64,000 nt of DNA from Lachnospiraceae bacterium (GCA_900772845.1 CAAGSD010000006.1:18240-82239); one strand, 5' to 3'. Positions 17,098 through 25,937 are shown, numbered from the stretch's first letter. Made by a program: numbers and translations. The notes: generated by a model from the sequence alone, not told the origin.

Positions 17098-20000
17098 GTG
17101 ACTCCGGAGACCGGTCAGAAAAAGATCTATGGCGATGGTGATCCGACGTTGAAATACAACGTTTCGGGAACTGTGAATAATGAAACGCCCGCCTTTAATG
17201 GTGCACTGTCAAGAATAAACGGTACGAATGTTGGAGAATATGAAATTACCCAAGACACACTGAAGTTGACGGACAGCGATGGCTTTAACGCTGCTAACTA
17301 CCAGTTGGAGTTCCGTAAAGGTGTAAACTTCAACATTACCCCCAGACCCGTCACTATTACAGGCATCTCAGCAGATAACAAGGTCTATAACGGCAACGTT
17401 GACGCTGACATTACCGGAAATCCTGAGATCAGCGGTCTTGTAGCCGGAGATGAGAATTATGTGACGGTTGATCCCACAAATGCTACGGCAACATTCGCAG
17501 ACGCAGATGCGGGCACTGCTAAGAAAGTTACCTTTACCGGTTATGCCCTTACCGGCACAAAGGCAGGCAACTACACCCTTTCCGCACAGCCCGCCAGCGT
17601 GACAGCAGATATCACCCCTAAGGAGTTGATGATCACAGGTGTGACGGTTAAGGATAAGACTTACGACGGCACAACGACAGCGACTGTCACAGGCGCGACA
17701 TTCAATGGTCTTGTGAACAGCGAGTCCCTGACCAAGGACAAGGATTATACGGTAACCGGTAACTTTGCGGATGCTGCTGTCGGTGAAAATAAGGATGTCG
17801 CTGTCACAGTTAAACTTGCGGACAGCGTTAAGAACTACACTCTCAGCAACACAGGGTATACGAAGAACGGCTGCCAGATTGTAAAGGCTGCCGTAGCAGC
17901 TCCTGCTGCCAGGAATCTTACCATTATCAACGGCAGCACCACAATTTACACGGTGATGCTTCCGCAACTTCTGCCGTCACTGGTATCACCCGGAGAGTAT
18001 GGTAGTCTTACTTATGAAAAACCGCAGCTGACGCTTACAGACAACAGCTATCAGGGCACTGCAGAAGTCAGAAGCAATAAGTATGAGTATGGAAAGCTGG
18101 CACTGCAATTCACACAGACTGGCAATACGGAAGGCCCTATAGGAACTATTACGGTGACGGTTCATTCAGCCAATTACGAGGATATCACTCTGCAGATCGA
18201 CATCCTGGCAACAGCTAAGATCGTTCCGCAGTTGGTAGATGGCACACTGAAGCTTACCCCCGCCGAGATCACTTATGATGAAAAGCTGTCCAGTATCACT
18301 ATTTCCGGCACAATGACGGCAAACGGCAAGGAGATTACCGGTACATTCGCATGGCAGAACCTGGACGCTGTTCTGAATGCGGGCAATCAGCAGGCTGCAT
18401 GGAAATTCACACCGGAAGATACACAGACCTATGCAGAGACCACCGGTACTACAACCGTCAAGGTCAACAAGGCAGAACAGAGCGGTGCAGTTCTCATGGA
18501 TAACTACACTTATAATGAGACACCGAAGACACCGGATCTGACAGACCGGAAGGGCGACCCTAACGCTGCGGTGACCTACTATTACAGCACTACCAGGACC
18601 AACAGCGGCGGCACGGAATGGAAGGACATCAGACCCACCACGCTGAAGGCCGGTACCTACTATATGTACGCAGTGATCGGTGAGACTGGGAACTATAAGG
18701 CCTACACCACAGAGGCTAAGGCGTTTACAGTAGAGAAGGCTTCGCCGACCTACACCAAGCCTTCGGGTCTGATGGCGAAATATGGCCAGAAGCTTAGCGA
18801 GATCACGCTGTCCAATCCTGCGGGCAATATGCCCGGTACATGGAGTTGGTATGCACCTGATACAGTGATCGACAAGACCGGCACAGTAAAGTATGACGCT
18901 TATTTCACACCGGATGATACGAATTACAAGAATGTGGTCGGCGCTGCAATTGAGATAACAGTCGCACGGGGCGACGGCAGGAATCTTGCCATAGAGGAAC
19001 TTACACAGGCATTCAATGACAGCACTGACCACACTTATACACCGGACTGGTCGGGGCTTCCTGCCGGACAGACATGGAATTATAAGTGTGGATCCAGCAT
19101 CAGCAACGGATCCAATGCCACATTTACCAAGCTGAATGTGTCTGCGGCAGACGGTGGACTGACCTATGCGGTCTCCAATGGCAAAGCAGGTGACGAGATT
19201 ACTGTCATTCTGAAAGCATGCTGCAACAACTATGAAGACTTCACCATTACGCTGCACATCCAGATCACCAAGGCAGCTCCTACCGGTGCGCCGAAGTACA
19301 CACTGATCACCACAGAGGGCAAGACCCTGGCGGATGCAGGACTGACGTTAACTGGCAGTACCCTGAATCCTGCAGACGGTACCCTGGATTGGGTAGATGC
19401 GGATGGAAACGTGCTGTCCGATGACACTGAGGTGAAAGTCAACACGATTTACAAGTGGAGATTCACCCCTGCGGATACTAATTACAACATTGTGACCGGT
19501 GAGATCGAATTGTACCATGTGGATGCTCCTGCTATCAGTGCACAGCCTAAGAGTGTATCTGTGATAACCGGGGAGAGAGCAACCTTTGAAGTAACTGCAA
19601 CAGGTACAGACGTAACCTATCAGTGGAAGATCGACAGAAACGACGGAAATGGATTTACAGACATCCCCGGAGCCACCGGTGCGGCATATACCACAGGGGT
19701 AACGGACAAGGATTGCGATGGATTCAAGTACCAGTGCGTCATCCGTAATGCGGCCGGTGCCGTTACAACGGATACCGTAGTATTGACGGTGAAAGAAAAG
19801 TACACCATTACGGCTGCCGCAGGAGCACACGGAAGTATTTCCCCGAGCGGTAATGTAGAAGTAGTGGAAGGCAGCAGCCAGACCTTTGTGATCACAGCCG
19901 AGGAAGGATATGAGATCGAGAGCCTGACTGTGGACGGAACCGCCGTAAGTGCTGTTGCAGACTATACCTTTGAAAATGTGACAGCGGCACATACCATAGC

Positions 20001-20538
20001 TGTAACCTTCAAACAGCAGTATAAGATCATCGATGGTGCGAACAGCTCCTGGACCCAGAGTACGGACGGAAGCGGAAGTATCAGGATCCGGGGAAATGGT
20101 GAAATTTCCAAATTCGTGAATGTAAAGGTGGATGGAACGATCGTTGATCCTGCGAACTATACCGTTACAGAAGGTTCTACCATCATCGAATTAAAGGCAG
20201 ATTACTTGAAGACATTGTCCGAAGGCACTCACACCTTTGAAATCATCTGGACGGACGGCACCGCAGGCACCAGTTTTACGGTGGCAAAAAATACATCCGA
20301 TGCTCCCGGGAACGATGATAACAACAAGGATGACAACAACGATAATAACGGCAATGGCAATGACAGTAATGACGGCAGCAATAACGGCAGCAGCAATACT
20401 GCAGGCAGTGACAACACGGTAGTGCAGATTCTGGACGGTTCTCCCAATACCGGAGATGCTTCCGGCATTTGGATCGCACTATTTGTGGTATCCGCCGCAG
20501 GACTGGCAGTCATGCTGGTAAGAAGAAAGAAACAATAG
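17098..20538 (+). CDS. Giant surface protein, C-terminal part (repeat domains and sortase anchor)
   Basis: The open frame extends back to about 16852; 17098 is its first plausible GTG but no ribosome binding site precedes it, so this is the second half of the broken gene rather than a separate protein. It contains MBG/YDG-type bacterial surface repeats (for example ISADNKVYNGNVDADITG and VKDKTYDGTTTATVTG), further Ig-like units, an Ig domain (PAISAQPKSVSVITGE to about 19795), and a Flg_new/repeat-type domain (ITAAAGAHGSISPSG to about 20015). An Asn/Asp/Ser-rich wall-spanning linker (about 20300-20420) and a sorting signal SPNTGD, a hydrophobic helix and RRKKQ close it. SPNTG replaces the usual LPxTG. 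Without the frame, the N-terminal product would lose its wall anchor. Confidence 0.8.
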   Translation: MTPETGQKKIYGDGDPTLKYNVSGTVNNETPAFNGALSRINGTNVGEYEITQDTLKLTDSDGFNAANYQLEFRKGVNFNITPRPVTITGISADNKVYNGNVDADITGNPEISGLVAGDENYVTVDPTNATATFADADAGTAKKVTFTGYALTGTKAGNYTLSAQPASVTADITPKELMITGVTVKDKTYDGTTTATVTGATFNGLVNSESLTKDKDYTVTGNFADAAVGENKDVAVTVKLADSVKNYTLSNTGYTKNGCQIVKAAVAAPAARNLTIINGSTTIYTVMLPQLLPSLVSPGEYGSLTYEKPQLTLTDNSYQGTAEVRSNKYEYGKLALQFTQTGNTEGPIGTITVTVHSANYEDITLQIDILATAKIVPQLVDGTLKLTPAEITYDEKLSSITISGTMTANGKEITGTFAWQNLDAVLNAGNQQAAWKFTPEDTQTYAETTGTTTVKVNKAEQSGAVLMDNYTYNETPKTPDLTDRKGDPNAAVTYYYSTTRTNSGGTEWKDIRPTTLKAGTYYMYAVIGETGNYKAYTTEAKAFTVEKASPTYTKPSGLMAKYGQKLSEITLSNPAGNMPGTWSWYAPDTVIDKTGTVKYDAYFTPDDTNYKNVVGAAIEITVARGDGRNLAIEELTQAFNDSTDHTYTPDWSGLPAGQTWNYKCGSSISNGSNATFTKLNVSAADGGLTYAVSNGKAGDEITVILKACCNNYEDFTITLHIQITKAAPTGAPKYTLITTEGKTLADAGLTLTGSTLNPADGTLDWVDADGNVLSDDTEVKVNTIYKWRFTPADTNYNIVTGEIELYHVDAPAISAQPKSVSVITGERATFEVTATGTDVTYQWKIDRNDGNGFTDIPGATGAAYTTGVTDKDCDGFKYQCVIRNAAGAVTTDTVVLTVKEKYTITAAAGAHGSISPSGNVEVVEGSSQTFVITAEEGYEIESLTVDGTAVSAVADYTFENVTAAHTIAVTFKQQYKIIDGANSSWTQSTDGSGSIRIRGNGEISKFVNVKVDGTIVDPANYTVTEGSTIIELKADYLKTLSEGTHTFEIIWTDGTAGTSFTVAKNTSDAPGNDDNNKDDNNDNNGNGNDSNDGSNNGSSNTAGSDNTVVQILDGSPNTGDASGIWIALFVVSAAGLAVMLVRRKKQ

Positions 20539-20551
20539 TTTCGCATTAGCG

Positions 20552-20590
20552 GCCCCTCCGCAGGGACATAACTCTGCGGAGGGGCTTTTT
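20552..20590 (+). terminator. Rho-independent terminator after the surface protein
   Basis: Perfect 12-bp stem GCCCCTCCGCAG / CTGCGGAGGGGC with a 10-nt loop followed by TTTTT. Confidence 0.9.
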
Positions 20591-20628
20591 GCGGCTTTCA
20601 CACATTACAGCGATAGCAAACTAATTTG

Positions 20629-20657
20629 TTGACGAATCAGAGGTTCTTGTATATAAT
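20629..20657 (+). promoter_or_regulatory. Sigma-A promoter of the putP-type gene
   Basis: TTGACG (20629-20634), 17-nt spacer, TATAAT (20652-20657). About 55 nt of leader precede the start codon. Confidence 0.8.
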
Positions 20658-20718
20658 AAATCGTATCACTGTATACAATTTTAAAAATGTACAAGAAGAA
20701 AACTGTGAGGAGGCTATT

Positions 20719-22254
20719 ATGACAGGAAATACGCTGGGCTGGGTAATTGTGGCATTCGTGCTGTATTTACTCATGATGATCGCTATCGGAGCGTTCTACG
20801 CAAAGGGAAACAACAATTCCGAGGATTACTTTTTGGGAGGCAGAAAGCTGAATGGCTTTGTCGCTGCACTGTCCGCACAGGCATCGGATATGAGCGGATG
20901 GCTGCTGATGGGACTGCCGGGAGCAATTTACTTAACCGGTGTCGGCGGCGACGGCTGGATCGCCATCGGTCTGTTTATCGGAACGACGCTGAACTGGCTG
21001 CTCATTGCCACAAAGCTGCGCAGATATACGATCCGCGCCAACAATTCCGTGACGCTGCCGACTTATTTTGAGAACCGTTTCCATGATGATAAGAAGGTAT
21101 TGATGACGGTCTCTTCTGTTACGATTGTGGTATTTTTCCTGGTGTATTGTGCTTCTGCACTTTCTGCCGGTGGCCAGCTGTTTGAGTCTGTGTTCGGCAT
21201 TGATTATCATGTGGCACTGACCATTGGCGCACTGGTAGTACTGGTTTATACCTTCCTGGGCGGTTTCACCGCAGTATGCGTAACGGACTTTATCCAGGGG
21301 ATGCTGATGCTGGTCGGTATTCTGGCAGTACCTTTGTTTGCCTATCATTTCCTGACCGGCAATGGAACCACACTGGCAGCAGGACTGGAAGCCAGCGGCG
21401 CTGACAGCACTAATTTCCTGAACCTGATGAAGAATGGTGACGGCAGCAATAATATCGTCAGCGTGATCTCCGGTCTCGGCTGGGGACTGGGATATTTCGG
21501 TATGCCTCATATTCTGGTGAGATTTATGGCAGTCCGGGATGAAAAGGAAATGACCAAGTCCAAGGCAACAGCCATCAGCTGGGTGGCATTATCCCTGGGA
21601 TTTGCAGTGTTTATCGGTATCTTGGGCAGAGCTTATCTGCCGGAGCTGGTGAACGGCAATAATGAGAAGGTATTTATCGAGATGATCAAGAAGGTATTTA
21701 CCGTAGAGGTGCGGGCTCCGTTCATTGCAGGATTGTTCCTTTGCGGTATCCTGGCGGCGATCATGTCCACAGCGGATTCCCAGTTGTTGGTCAGTGCCTC
21801 CAGTGTGGCGGAAGATATCTTCAAGGGACTGCTCAAGAAGGATGCGGATGACAAGACGGTCATGAATGTCAGCCGTGTCACTGTACTGGTGGTAGCTGTG
21901 CTGGCTTACATCATCGCATGGAACCCGAACAACACCGTAATGGGACTGGTATCCAATGCGTGGGCAGGCTTAGGTGCTGCTTTCGGACCTCTGGTAGTGA
22001 TGTCCTTATATTGGAAGAGAACCAATTTCCCCGGAGCGGTAGCAGGGATTGTCACCGGTGCCCTGGCTGTTGTCATCTGGGATTACATCCCTCTCATGGG
22101 CGGACAGACCCTGGGCAAGGCTACCGGATTGTATTCCCTGGTAATAGGCTTTGGGCTGGGACTCATCGCTATCATCGCAGTCAGCCTGGCGACTAAGGCT
22201 CCTTCGGAAGAAATGCTGCAGGAGTTTGAGGATGTGAAGGCGAACAGACTGTAA
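20719..22254 (+). CDS. putP: Sodium/proline symporter (SSS family)
   Basis: A 511-residue sodium:solute symporter with about 13 membrane helices. The N-terminus LGWVIVAFVLYLLMMIAIG and the segment SEDYFLGGRKLNGFVAALSAQASDMSGWLL match PutP, including the SxxASDMSGW sodium/substrate region. GFTAVCVTDFIQGMLM is a second conserved SSS motif. The ATG at 20719 is chosen over upstream in-frame starts because GAGGAGG lies about 6 nt before it and a good promoter ends at 20657. It is a single-gene unit with its own promoter and terminator, and imports proline for nutrition or osmoprotection. Confidence 0.9.
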   Translation: MTGNTLGWVIVAFVLYLLMMIAIGAFYAKGNNNSEDYFLGGRKLNGFVAALSAQASDMSGWLLMGLPGAIYLTGVGGDGWIAIGLFIGTTLNWLLIATKLRRYTIRANNSVTLPTYFENRFHDDKKVLMTVSSVTIVVFFLVYCASALSAGGQLFESVFGIDYHVALTIGALVVLVYTFLGGFTAVCVTDFIQGMLMLVGILAVPLFAYHFLTGNGTTLAAGLEASGADSTNFLNLMKNGDGSNNIVSVISGLGWGLGYFGMPHILVRFMAVRDEKEMTKSKATAISWVALSLGFAVFIGILGRAYLPELVNGNNEKVFIEMIKKVFTVEVRAPFIAGLFLCGILAAIMSTADSQLLVSASSVAEDIFKGLLKKDADDKTVMNVSRVTVLVVAVLAYIIAWNPNNTVMGLVSNAWAGLGAAFGPLVVMSLYWKRTNFPGAVAGIVTGALAVVIWDYIPLMGGQTLGKATGLYSLVIGFGLGLIAIIAVSLATKAPSEEMLQEFEDVKANRL

Positions 22255-22280
22255 TTTTTCAATTTTGTATGATTCTGAAG

Positions 22281-22318
22281 CTGCCCGGGCGCACTGGATT
22301 GCGCCGGGGCAGTTTTTT
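22281..22318 (+). terminator. Rho-independent terminator after putP
   Basis: 12-bp stem with one mismatch (CTGCCCGGGCGC / GCGCCGGGGCAG) followed by six T. Confidence 0.85.
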
Positions 22319-22325
22319 GCGTATA

Positions 22326-22447
22326 CGATGAGCCAAGTACAGATTTGTGCGTGCACAAGAATCTGTATTTGGCGAATGTACATCATCGAGCTTCTAAGCG
22401 AGATGGTGTACAAGGTATACAAATCGAGTAGGAACAAGCCTGCTTCG
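22326..22447 (+). repeat. Dispersed structured repeat, copy 1
   Basis: Starts CGATGAGCCAAGTACAG 7 nt after the putP terminator T-run. It aligns without gaps to 44885-45005 (16 mismatches in 121 by hand) and over its first part to 59184-59240. Three hairpins can be drawn: ACAGATTTGTG / CACAAGAATCTGT, TGTACATCATCG / CGAGATGGTGTACA, and GAGTAGG / CCTGCTT. It may be a non-coding RNA, a 3'-UTR element or a small non-autonomous mobile element. Confidence 0.7.
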
Positions 22448-23272
22448 ATCGGGGCGAAAATCATAATTTGTAGTTGTTACGCCCCGACGATATCGGAACA
22501 TCGGGGCGTAGAAAGAGATTTTGCCAGAATACGCCCCAGTGATATCGGGGCATCGGGGCTTAGAAAGAGCTTTTGTCAAAATAAGCCCCGGTGATATCGA
22601 ACCATCGGGGCTTAGAAAGAGCTTTTGTCAAAATAAGCCCCGCCGTAGCCGGGGCCTCGGGGCGTAGAAAGAGATTTTGTCAGAATAGGCCCCGACGATA
22701 TCGAACCATCGGGGCGTAGAAAGAGATTTTGTCAGAATACGCCCCGGTGATATCAGGCCATCGGGGCGTAGAAAGAGATTTTGTCAAAATACGCCCTGTC
22801 GATACCGGACCAGTGGGGCGCAGAAAGAGATTTTGCCGGAATAAGCCCCGGTGATATCAGGAGAACGGGGCGTAGAAAGAGCTTTTGTCAAAATAAGCCC
22901 CGGTGATATCGAACCATCGGGGCTTAGAAAGGGATTTTGTCAGAATAAGCCCCGGTGATATCAGGAGAACGGGGCGTAGAAAGAGATTTTGTCAGAATAA
23001 GCCCCGGTGATATCAGGCCATCGGGGCGCAGAAAGAGATTTTGTCAAAATAAGCCCTGTCGATACCGGACCATCGGGGCGTAGATAGAGCTTTTGTCAGA
23101 ATAAGCCCCGTCGAAGCCAAACCATCGGGGCGTAGAAAGGGATTTTGCCAGAATACGCCCCGACGATATCGAACCATCGGGGCGTAGAAAGAAATTTTGC
23201 CAGAATACGCCCCGTCGATATCGAACCATCGGGGCGCAGAAAGAGATTTTGCCAGAATACGCCCCGTCGCCT
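22448..23272. repeat. 52-bp tandem array, 16 units, each with an inverted repeat
   Basis: Units begin at 22448, 22500, 22552 and so on every 52 bp to 23228, with no insertion or deletion anywhere; the last unit is truncated at about 23272. Each has arms such as GGGGCGTA / TACGCCCC around a GAAAGAGATTTTGYCARAA loop, then a more variable 12-16 nt link such as GACGATATCGAACCA. Three units (22552, 22604, 22916) have GGGGCTTA and all three carry the matching TAAGCCCC. Unit length is not a multiple of three and the minus-strand open frames through it have no ribosome binding sites, so it is not read as coding. The first unit is degenerate and merges with the end of the preceding repeat. Confidence 0.9.
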
Positions 23273-23437
23273 CTGAATGCATCCAGGGAGACGGTTTCAC
23301 TTGTCACAAAAATTATTTGGCTATATTATATTAGCTATATTATATAAGAAGAAACTCACAAAAATACAGTGGCGAACCTGTACAAAACGGCGAAAAGAGA
23401 TTGTATCAAAAAAAATACAATTTTTTGAAAAAAAGTC

Positions 23438-23466
23438 TTGCAATGCCCGTAAATTCAATGTATACT
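23438..23466 (+). promoter_or_regulatory. Main promoter of the S10 ribosomal operon
   Basis: TTGCAA (23438-23443), 17-nt spacer, TATACT (23461-23466), in an A/T-rich setting. It starts a leader of about 275 nt before rpsJ. Confidence 0.75.
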
Positions 23467-23473
23467 AATCCTT

Positions 23474-23749
23474 GCTGTGGCATGATAGCTGTGAAGCGTG
23501 AGGTTGCCGGTTCCCAGTAATGGAGATCGGGTTTTCCGTGGAGCGAATGTCAAGTTAGAAAACTGACGGCAAGTCACTGTACCAATTAACATCTGCCTTG
23601 AGCAGTAACAACGTGTAAGTTTATGACCGGAGAGAAGAAAGCGTTGCACAAAGGTCGCAGACACACACGGGAAAGTGTACAGTCACCGCTTGTCCGTACA
23701 AAAAGTAAGTATTAACTTACAAAAGTGCGAAAAGGAGGCGACTTTTTTT
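23474..23749 (+). promoter_or_regulatory. Long structured leader of the S10 operon
   Basis: About 275 nt without a gene between promoter and rpsJ. Short local dyads occur, for example GTCAAGTTAGAAAACTGAC-like pairing near 23549-23567 and a CACACGGGAAAGTGT hairpin near 23665-23680. The rpsJ ribosome binding site AAGGAGG is at about 23731-23737. Long leaders before rpsJ are often sites of autogenous control by a ribosomal protein (L4 in Escherichia coli). Which protein would act here cannot be told from the sequence. Confidence 0.5.
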
Positions 23750-24067
23750 ATGGCAAATCAGGTAATGAGAATTACATTGAAAGCTTATGAACATCAGCTT
23801 GTTGATGCATCTGCCAAAAAAATCATCGAAACTGTTAAGAAGACCGGAGCTCAGGTGAGTGGTCCCGTGCCTCTTCCTACTAAGAAGGAAGTTGTTACCA
23901 TTCTGAGAGCAGTACACAAGTACAAGGACTCCAGAGAACAGTTCGAGCAGAGAACTCACAAGAGACTGATCGACATCATGGCTCCTACTCAGAAGACTGT
24001 TGATGCTCTTCAGAGACTGGAAATGCCTGCCGGTGTTTACATCGACATAAAGATGAAAAATAACTAA
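23750..24067 (+). CDS. rpsJ: Small ribosomal subunit protein S10
   Basis: 105 residues, full length for S10, starting MANQVMRITLKAYEHQL. The family signature SGPVPLPTKK is present near residue 40. S10 is in the 30S head and, with NusB, takes part in antitermination. AAGGAGG about 12 nt upstream selects the ATG at 23750 over the in-frame start at 23675. First gene of the S10 operon; its stop codon lies inside a perfect hairpin. Confidence 0.97.
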   Translation: MANQVMRITLKAYEHQLVDASAKKIIETVKKTGAQVSGPVPLPTKKEVVTILRAVHKYKDSREQFEQRTHKRLIDIMAPTQKTVDALQRLEMPAGVYIDIKMKNN

Positions 24068-24105
24068 TTTTTCATCTCGATGAAAAACAACTAATAAGTT
24101 TTTCA
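24051..24105 (+). repeat. Two hairpins at the end of rpsJ
   Basis: AGATGAAAAAT (24051-24061) pairs perfectly with ATTTTTCATCT (24067-24077) across a 5-nt loop that includes part of the stop codon. TGAAAAAC (24081-24088) pairs with GTTTTTCA (24098-24105). They may be an RNA processing point or partial attenuator separating rpsJ from rplC. Confidence 0.6.
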
Positions 24106-24197
24106 AAGTAAAGCCAAAACAACAAAAACCTCTACTTAGACGTAAGAACACAGCACGATGAATAATCGTCAGGGAAATGCGCAAAGCGTATTTCTAA

Positions 24198-24277
24198 GGG
24201 TTTCGAAGAAGCACTTTGGGTTTCGAAGAAGTACTTTGAATTTCGAAGAAACACTTTGGGTTTCGAAGAAGCACTTT
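24198..24277 (+). repeat. Four 20-bp tandem repeats between rpsJ and rplC
   Basis: Four consecutive 20-bp units of the form GGGTTTCGAAGAAGCACTTT at 24198, 24218, 24238 and 24258. Units 1 and 4 are identical and units 2 and 3 differ by one and three bases. They lie 30 bases before the rplC start in a transcribed gap. Confidence 0.9.
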
Positions 24278-24307
24278 GGTCCGCTATGTAGAACACAGGA
24301 GGTAAAA

Positions 24308-24991
24308 ATGAAGAAAGCAATTTTGACAACAAAAGTTGGAATGACTCAGATCTTCAATGAAGATGGCGTGCTCGTTCCCGTAACCGTGCTTCAGGCTGGT
24401 CCCTGCGTGGTTACTCAGGTGAAGACCGTGGAGAATGATGGCTACAGTGCTGTACAGGTAGGCTTCGTTGACAAGAAGGATAAGGTTGTTAACAAGGATG
24501 CCAGCGGCAAGAAGCAGATCGTACACAGACATGGTGTTAACAAAGCAGAGCAGGGCCACTTCAAGAAGGCTGGCGTAAGCTCCAAGAGATATGTAAGAGA
24601 GTTCAAGTTTGAGAACGCTGAGGAGTACACCCTTGGTGCAGAGATCAAAGCTGACATCTTCGCTGCAGGCGACAAGGTAGACGCTTCCGCAATCTCCAAA
24701 GGTAAGGGCTTCCAGGGCGCAATCAAGAGATTTGGACAGCACAGAGGACCGATGGCTCATGGTTCCAAGTTCCATCGTCATCAGGGTTCCAATGGTGCAT
24801 GTTCCTCCCCTAGCCGTGTATTCAAGGGCAAGGGAATGCCTGGACATATGGGTTGTGTAAAGGTAACTGTTCAGAATCTTGAGGTCGTAAGAGTAGATGC
24901 TGAGAAGAATCTGCTTCTGGTAAAGGGTGCAGTTCCCGGACCTAAGAAAGCTTTAGTAACCATCAAAGAGACCGTTAAGGTTGAGGCATAG
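24308..24991 (+). CDS. rplC: Large ribosomal subunit protein L3
   Basis: 227 residues, starting MKKAILTTKVGMTQIF. The peptidyl-transferase-proximal loop is visible as GSKFHRHQGSNGACSSPSRVFKGKGMPGHMG. L3 is one of the two initiators of 50S assembly. The ATG at 24308 is preceded by AGGAGG; the longer frame back to 24158 only reads through the tandem repeats and is rejected. Confidence 0.97.
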   Translation: MKKAILTTKVGMTQIFNEDGVLVPVTVLQAGPCVVTQVKTVENDGYSAVQVGFVDKKDKVVNKDASGKKQIVHRHGVNKAEQGHFKKAGVSSKRYVREFKFENAEEYTLGAEIKADIFAAGDKVDASAISKGKGFQGAIKRFGQHRGPMAHGSKFHRHQGSNGACSSPSRVFKGKGMPGHMGCVKVTVQNLEVVRVDAEKNLLLVKGAVPGPKKALVTIKETVKVEA

Positions 24992-25017
24992 TTTAGGACG
25001 AAAGGAGGACCAATCAG

Positions 25018-25638
25018 ATGGCAAACGTATCTGTTTACAATATGGAAGGCAAAGAAGTTGGTACAATCGAATTAAACGATGCAGTGTTTGGTGTGGAAGT
25101 GAACGAGCACCTGGTACACATGGCAGTTGTACAGCAGCTTGCAAATAATCGTCAGGGAACTCAGAAAGCAAAGACCCGTTCTGAGGTATCCGGTGGCGGA
25201 AGAAAGCCCTGGAGACAGAAGGGAACCGGTCATGCAAGACAGGGTTCAACCAGATCTCCCCAGTGGGCAGGCGGCGGCGTAGTATTCGCTCCCGTTCCCA
25301 GAGATTACTCTTTCAAGCTTAACAAGAAAGAGAAGAGAGCAGCTCTGAAGTCTGCACTGACCAGCAAGGTTCAGGGAAGCAGCCTGATCGTAGTTGATGA
25401 GCTGAAATTTGATGAGATCAAGACCAAGAACTTCACCAATGTTATGAATAACTTAAAGGTGGAAAAGGGACTGGTAGTGATCGCTGATAACGATACTAAC
25501 GTAGTTATGTCCGCTAGAAACGTAGCTGATGTAGATACCACTCTGGTAAATACCATCAACGTTTACGACGTAATGAAGGCTAAGACAGTTGTCCTGACCA
25601 AGGATGCTGTTGCAAAGATTGAGGAGGTATACGCATAA
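25018..25638 (+). CDS. rplD: Large ribosomal subunit protein L4
   Basis: 206 residues. The long tunnel-lining loop is clear (RKPWRQKGTGHARQGSTR, about residues 62-80). L4 lines the exit tunnel and in Escherichia coli represses its own operon, so it is a candidate ligand for the leader upstream of rpsJ. AAAGGAGG precedes the ATG. The stop codon overlaps the rplW start by one base (TAATG), which implies coupling. Confidence 0.97.
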   Translation: MANVSVYNMEGKEVGTIELNDAVFGVEVNEHLVHMAVVQQLANNRQGTQKAKTRSEVSGGGRKPWRQKGTGHARQGSTRSPQWAGGGVVFAPVPRDYSFKLNKKEKRAALKSALTSKVQGSSLIVVDELKFDEIKTKNFTNVMNNLKVEKGLVVIADNDTNVVMSARNVADVDTTLVNTINVYDVMKAKTVVLTKDAVAKIEEVYA

Positions 25639-25937
25639 TGGCTGATATTAAATACTATGATGTAATCCTCAAACCCGTTATTACCGAGAAGAGCATGGCA
25701 GGCATGGGCGAGAAGAAGTACACCTTCCTCGTTCACACCGAAGCTAACAAGTCTCAGATCAAAGAGGCTGTTGAGAAGATGTTCGAAGGTACCAAGGTTA
25801 AGAGTGTTAACACCATCAATATGGATGGCAAGAACAAGAGACGCGGAATGGTTACCGGCAAGACTGCCAAGACCAAGAAGGCAATTGTTCAGTTGACCGC
25901 AGATAGCAAAGAGATCGAGATCTTCGCAGGTCTGTAA
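25638..25937 (+). CDS. rplW: Large ribosomal subunit protein L23
   Basis: 99 residues, usual length. Begins MADIKYYDVILKPVITEKS, the normal L23 start, and has the basic GKNKRRGMVTGKTAKTKKA loop. L23 sits at the exit of the peptide tunnel and docks trigger factor and signal recognition particle. Start overlaps the rplD stop. Confidence 0.97.
   Translation: MADIKYYDVILKPVITEKSMAGMGEKKYTFLVHTEANKSQIKEAVEKMFEGTKVKSVNTINMDGKNKRRGMVTGKTAKTKKAIVQLTADSKEIEIFAGL

Noticed and set aside
20626..20718. Extended N-terminus of PutP
   Set aside because: The region overlaps the TTGACG/TATAAT promoter; the family N-terminus begins at 20719 with its own GAGGAGG.
22448..23272. CRISPR array
   Set aside because: All parts of the 52-bp unit are similar; there are no unique spacers and no cas genes nearby. 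The period holds through the whole unit.
23013..23307. Minus-strand repetitive proteins across the array
   Set aside because: 52 is not a multiple of three, there are no ribosome binding sites, and the frames only reflect the repeat.
24158..24307. N-terminal extension of L3
   Set aside because: It reads through the 20-bp tandem repeats; L3 starts at 24308 with a good ribosome binding site and family-standard N-terminus.
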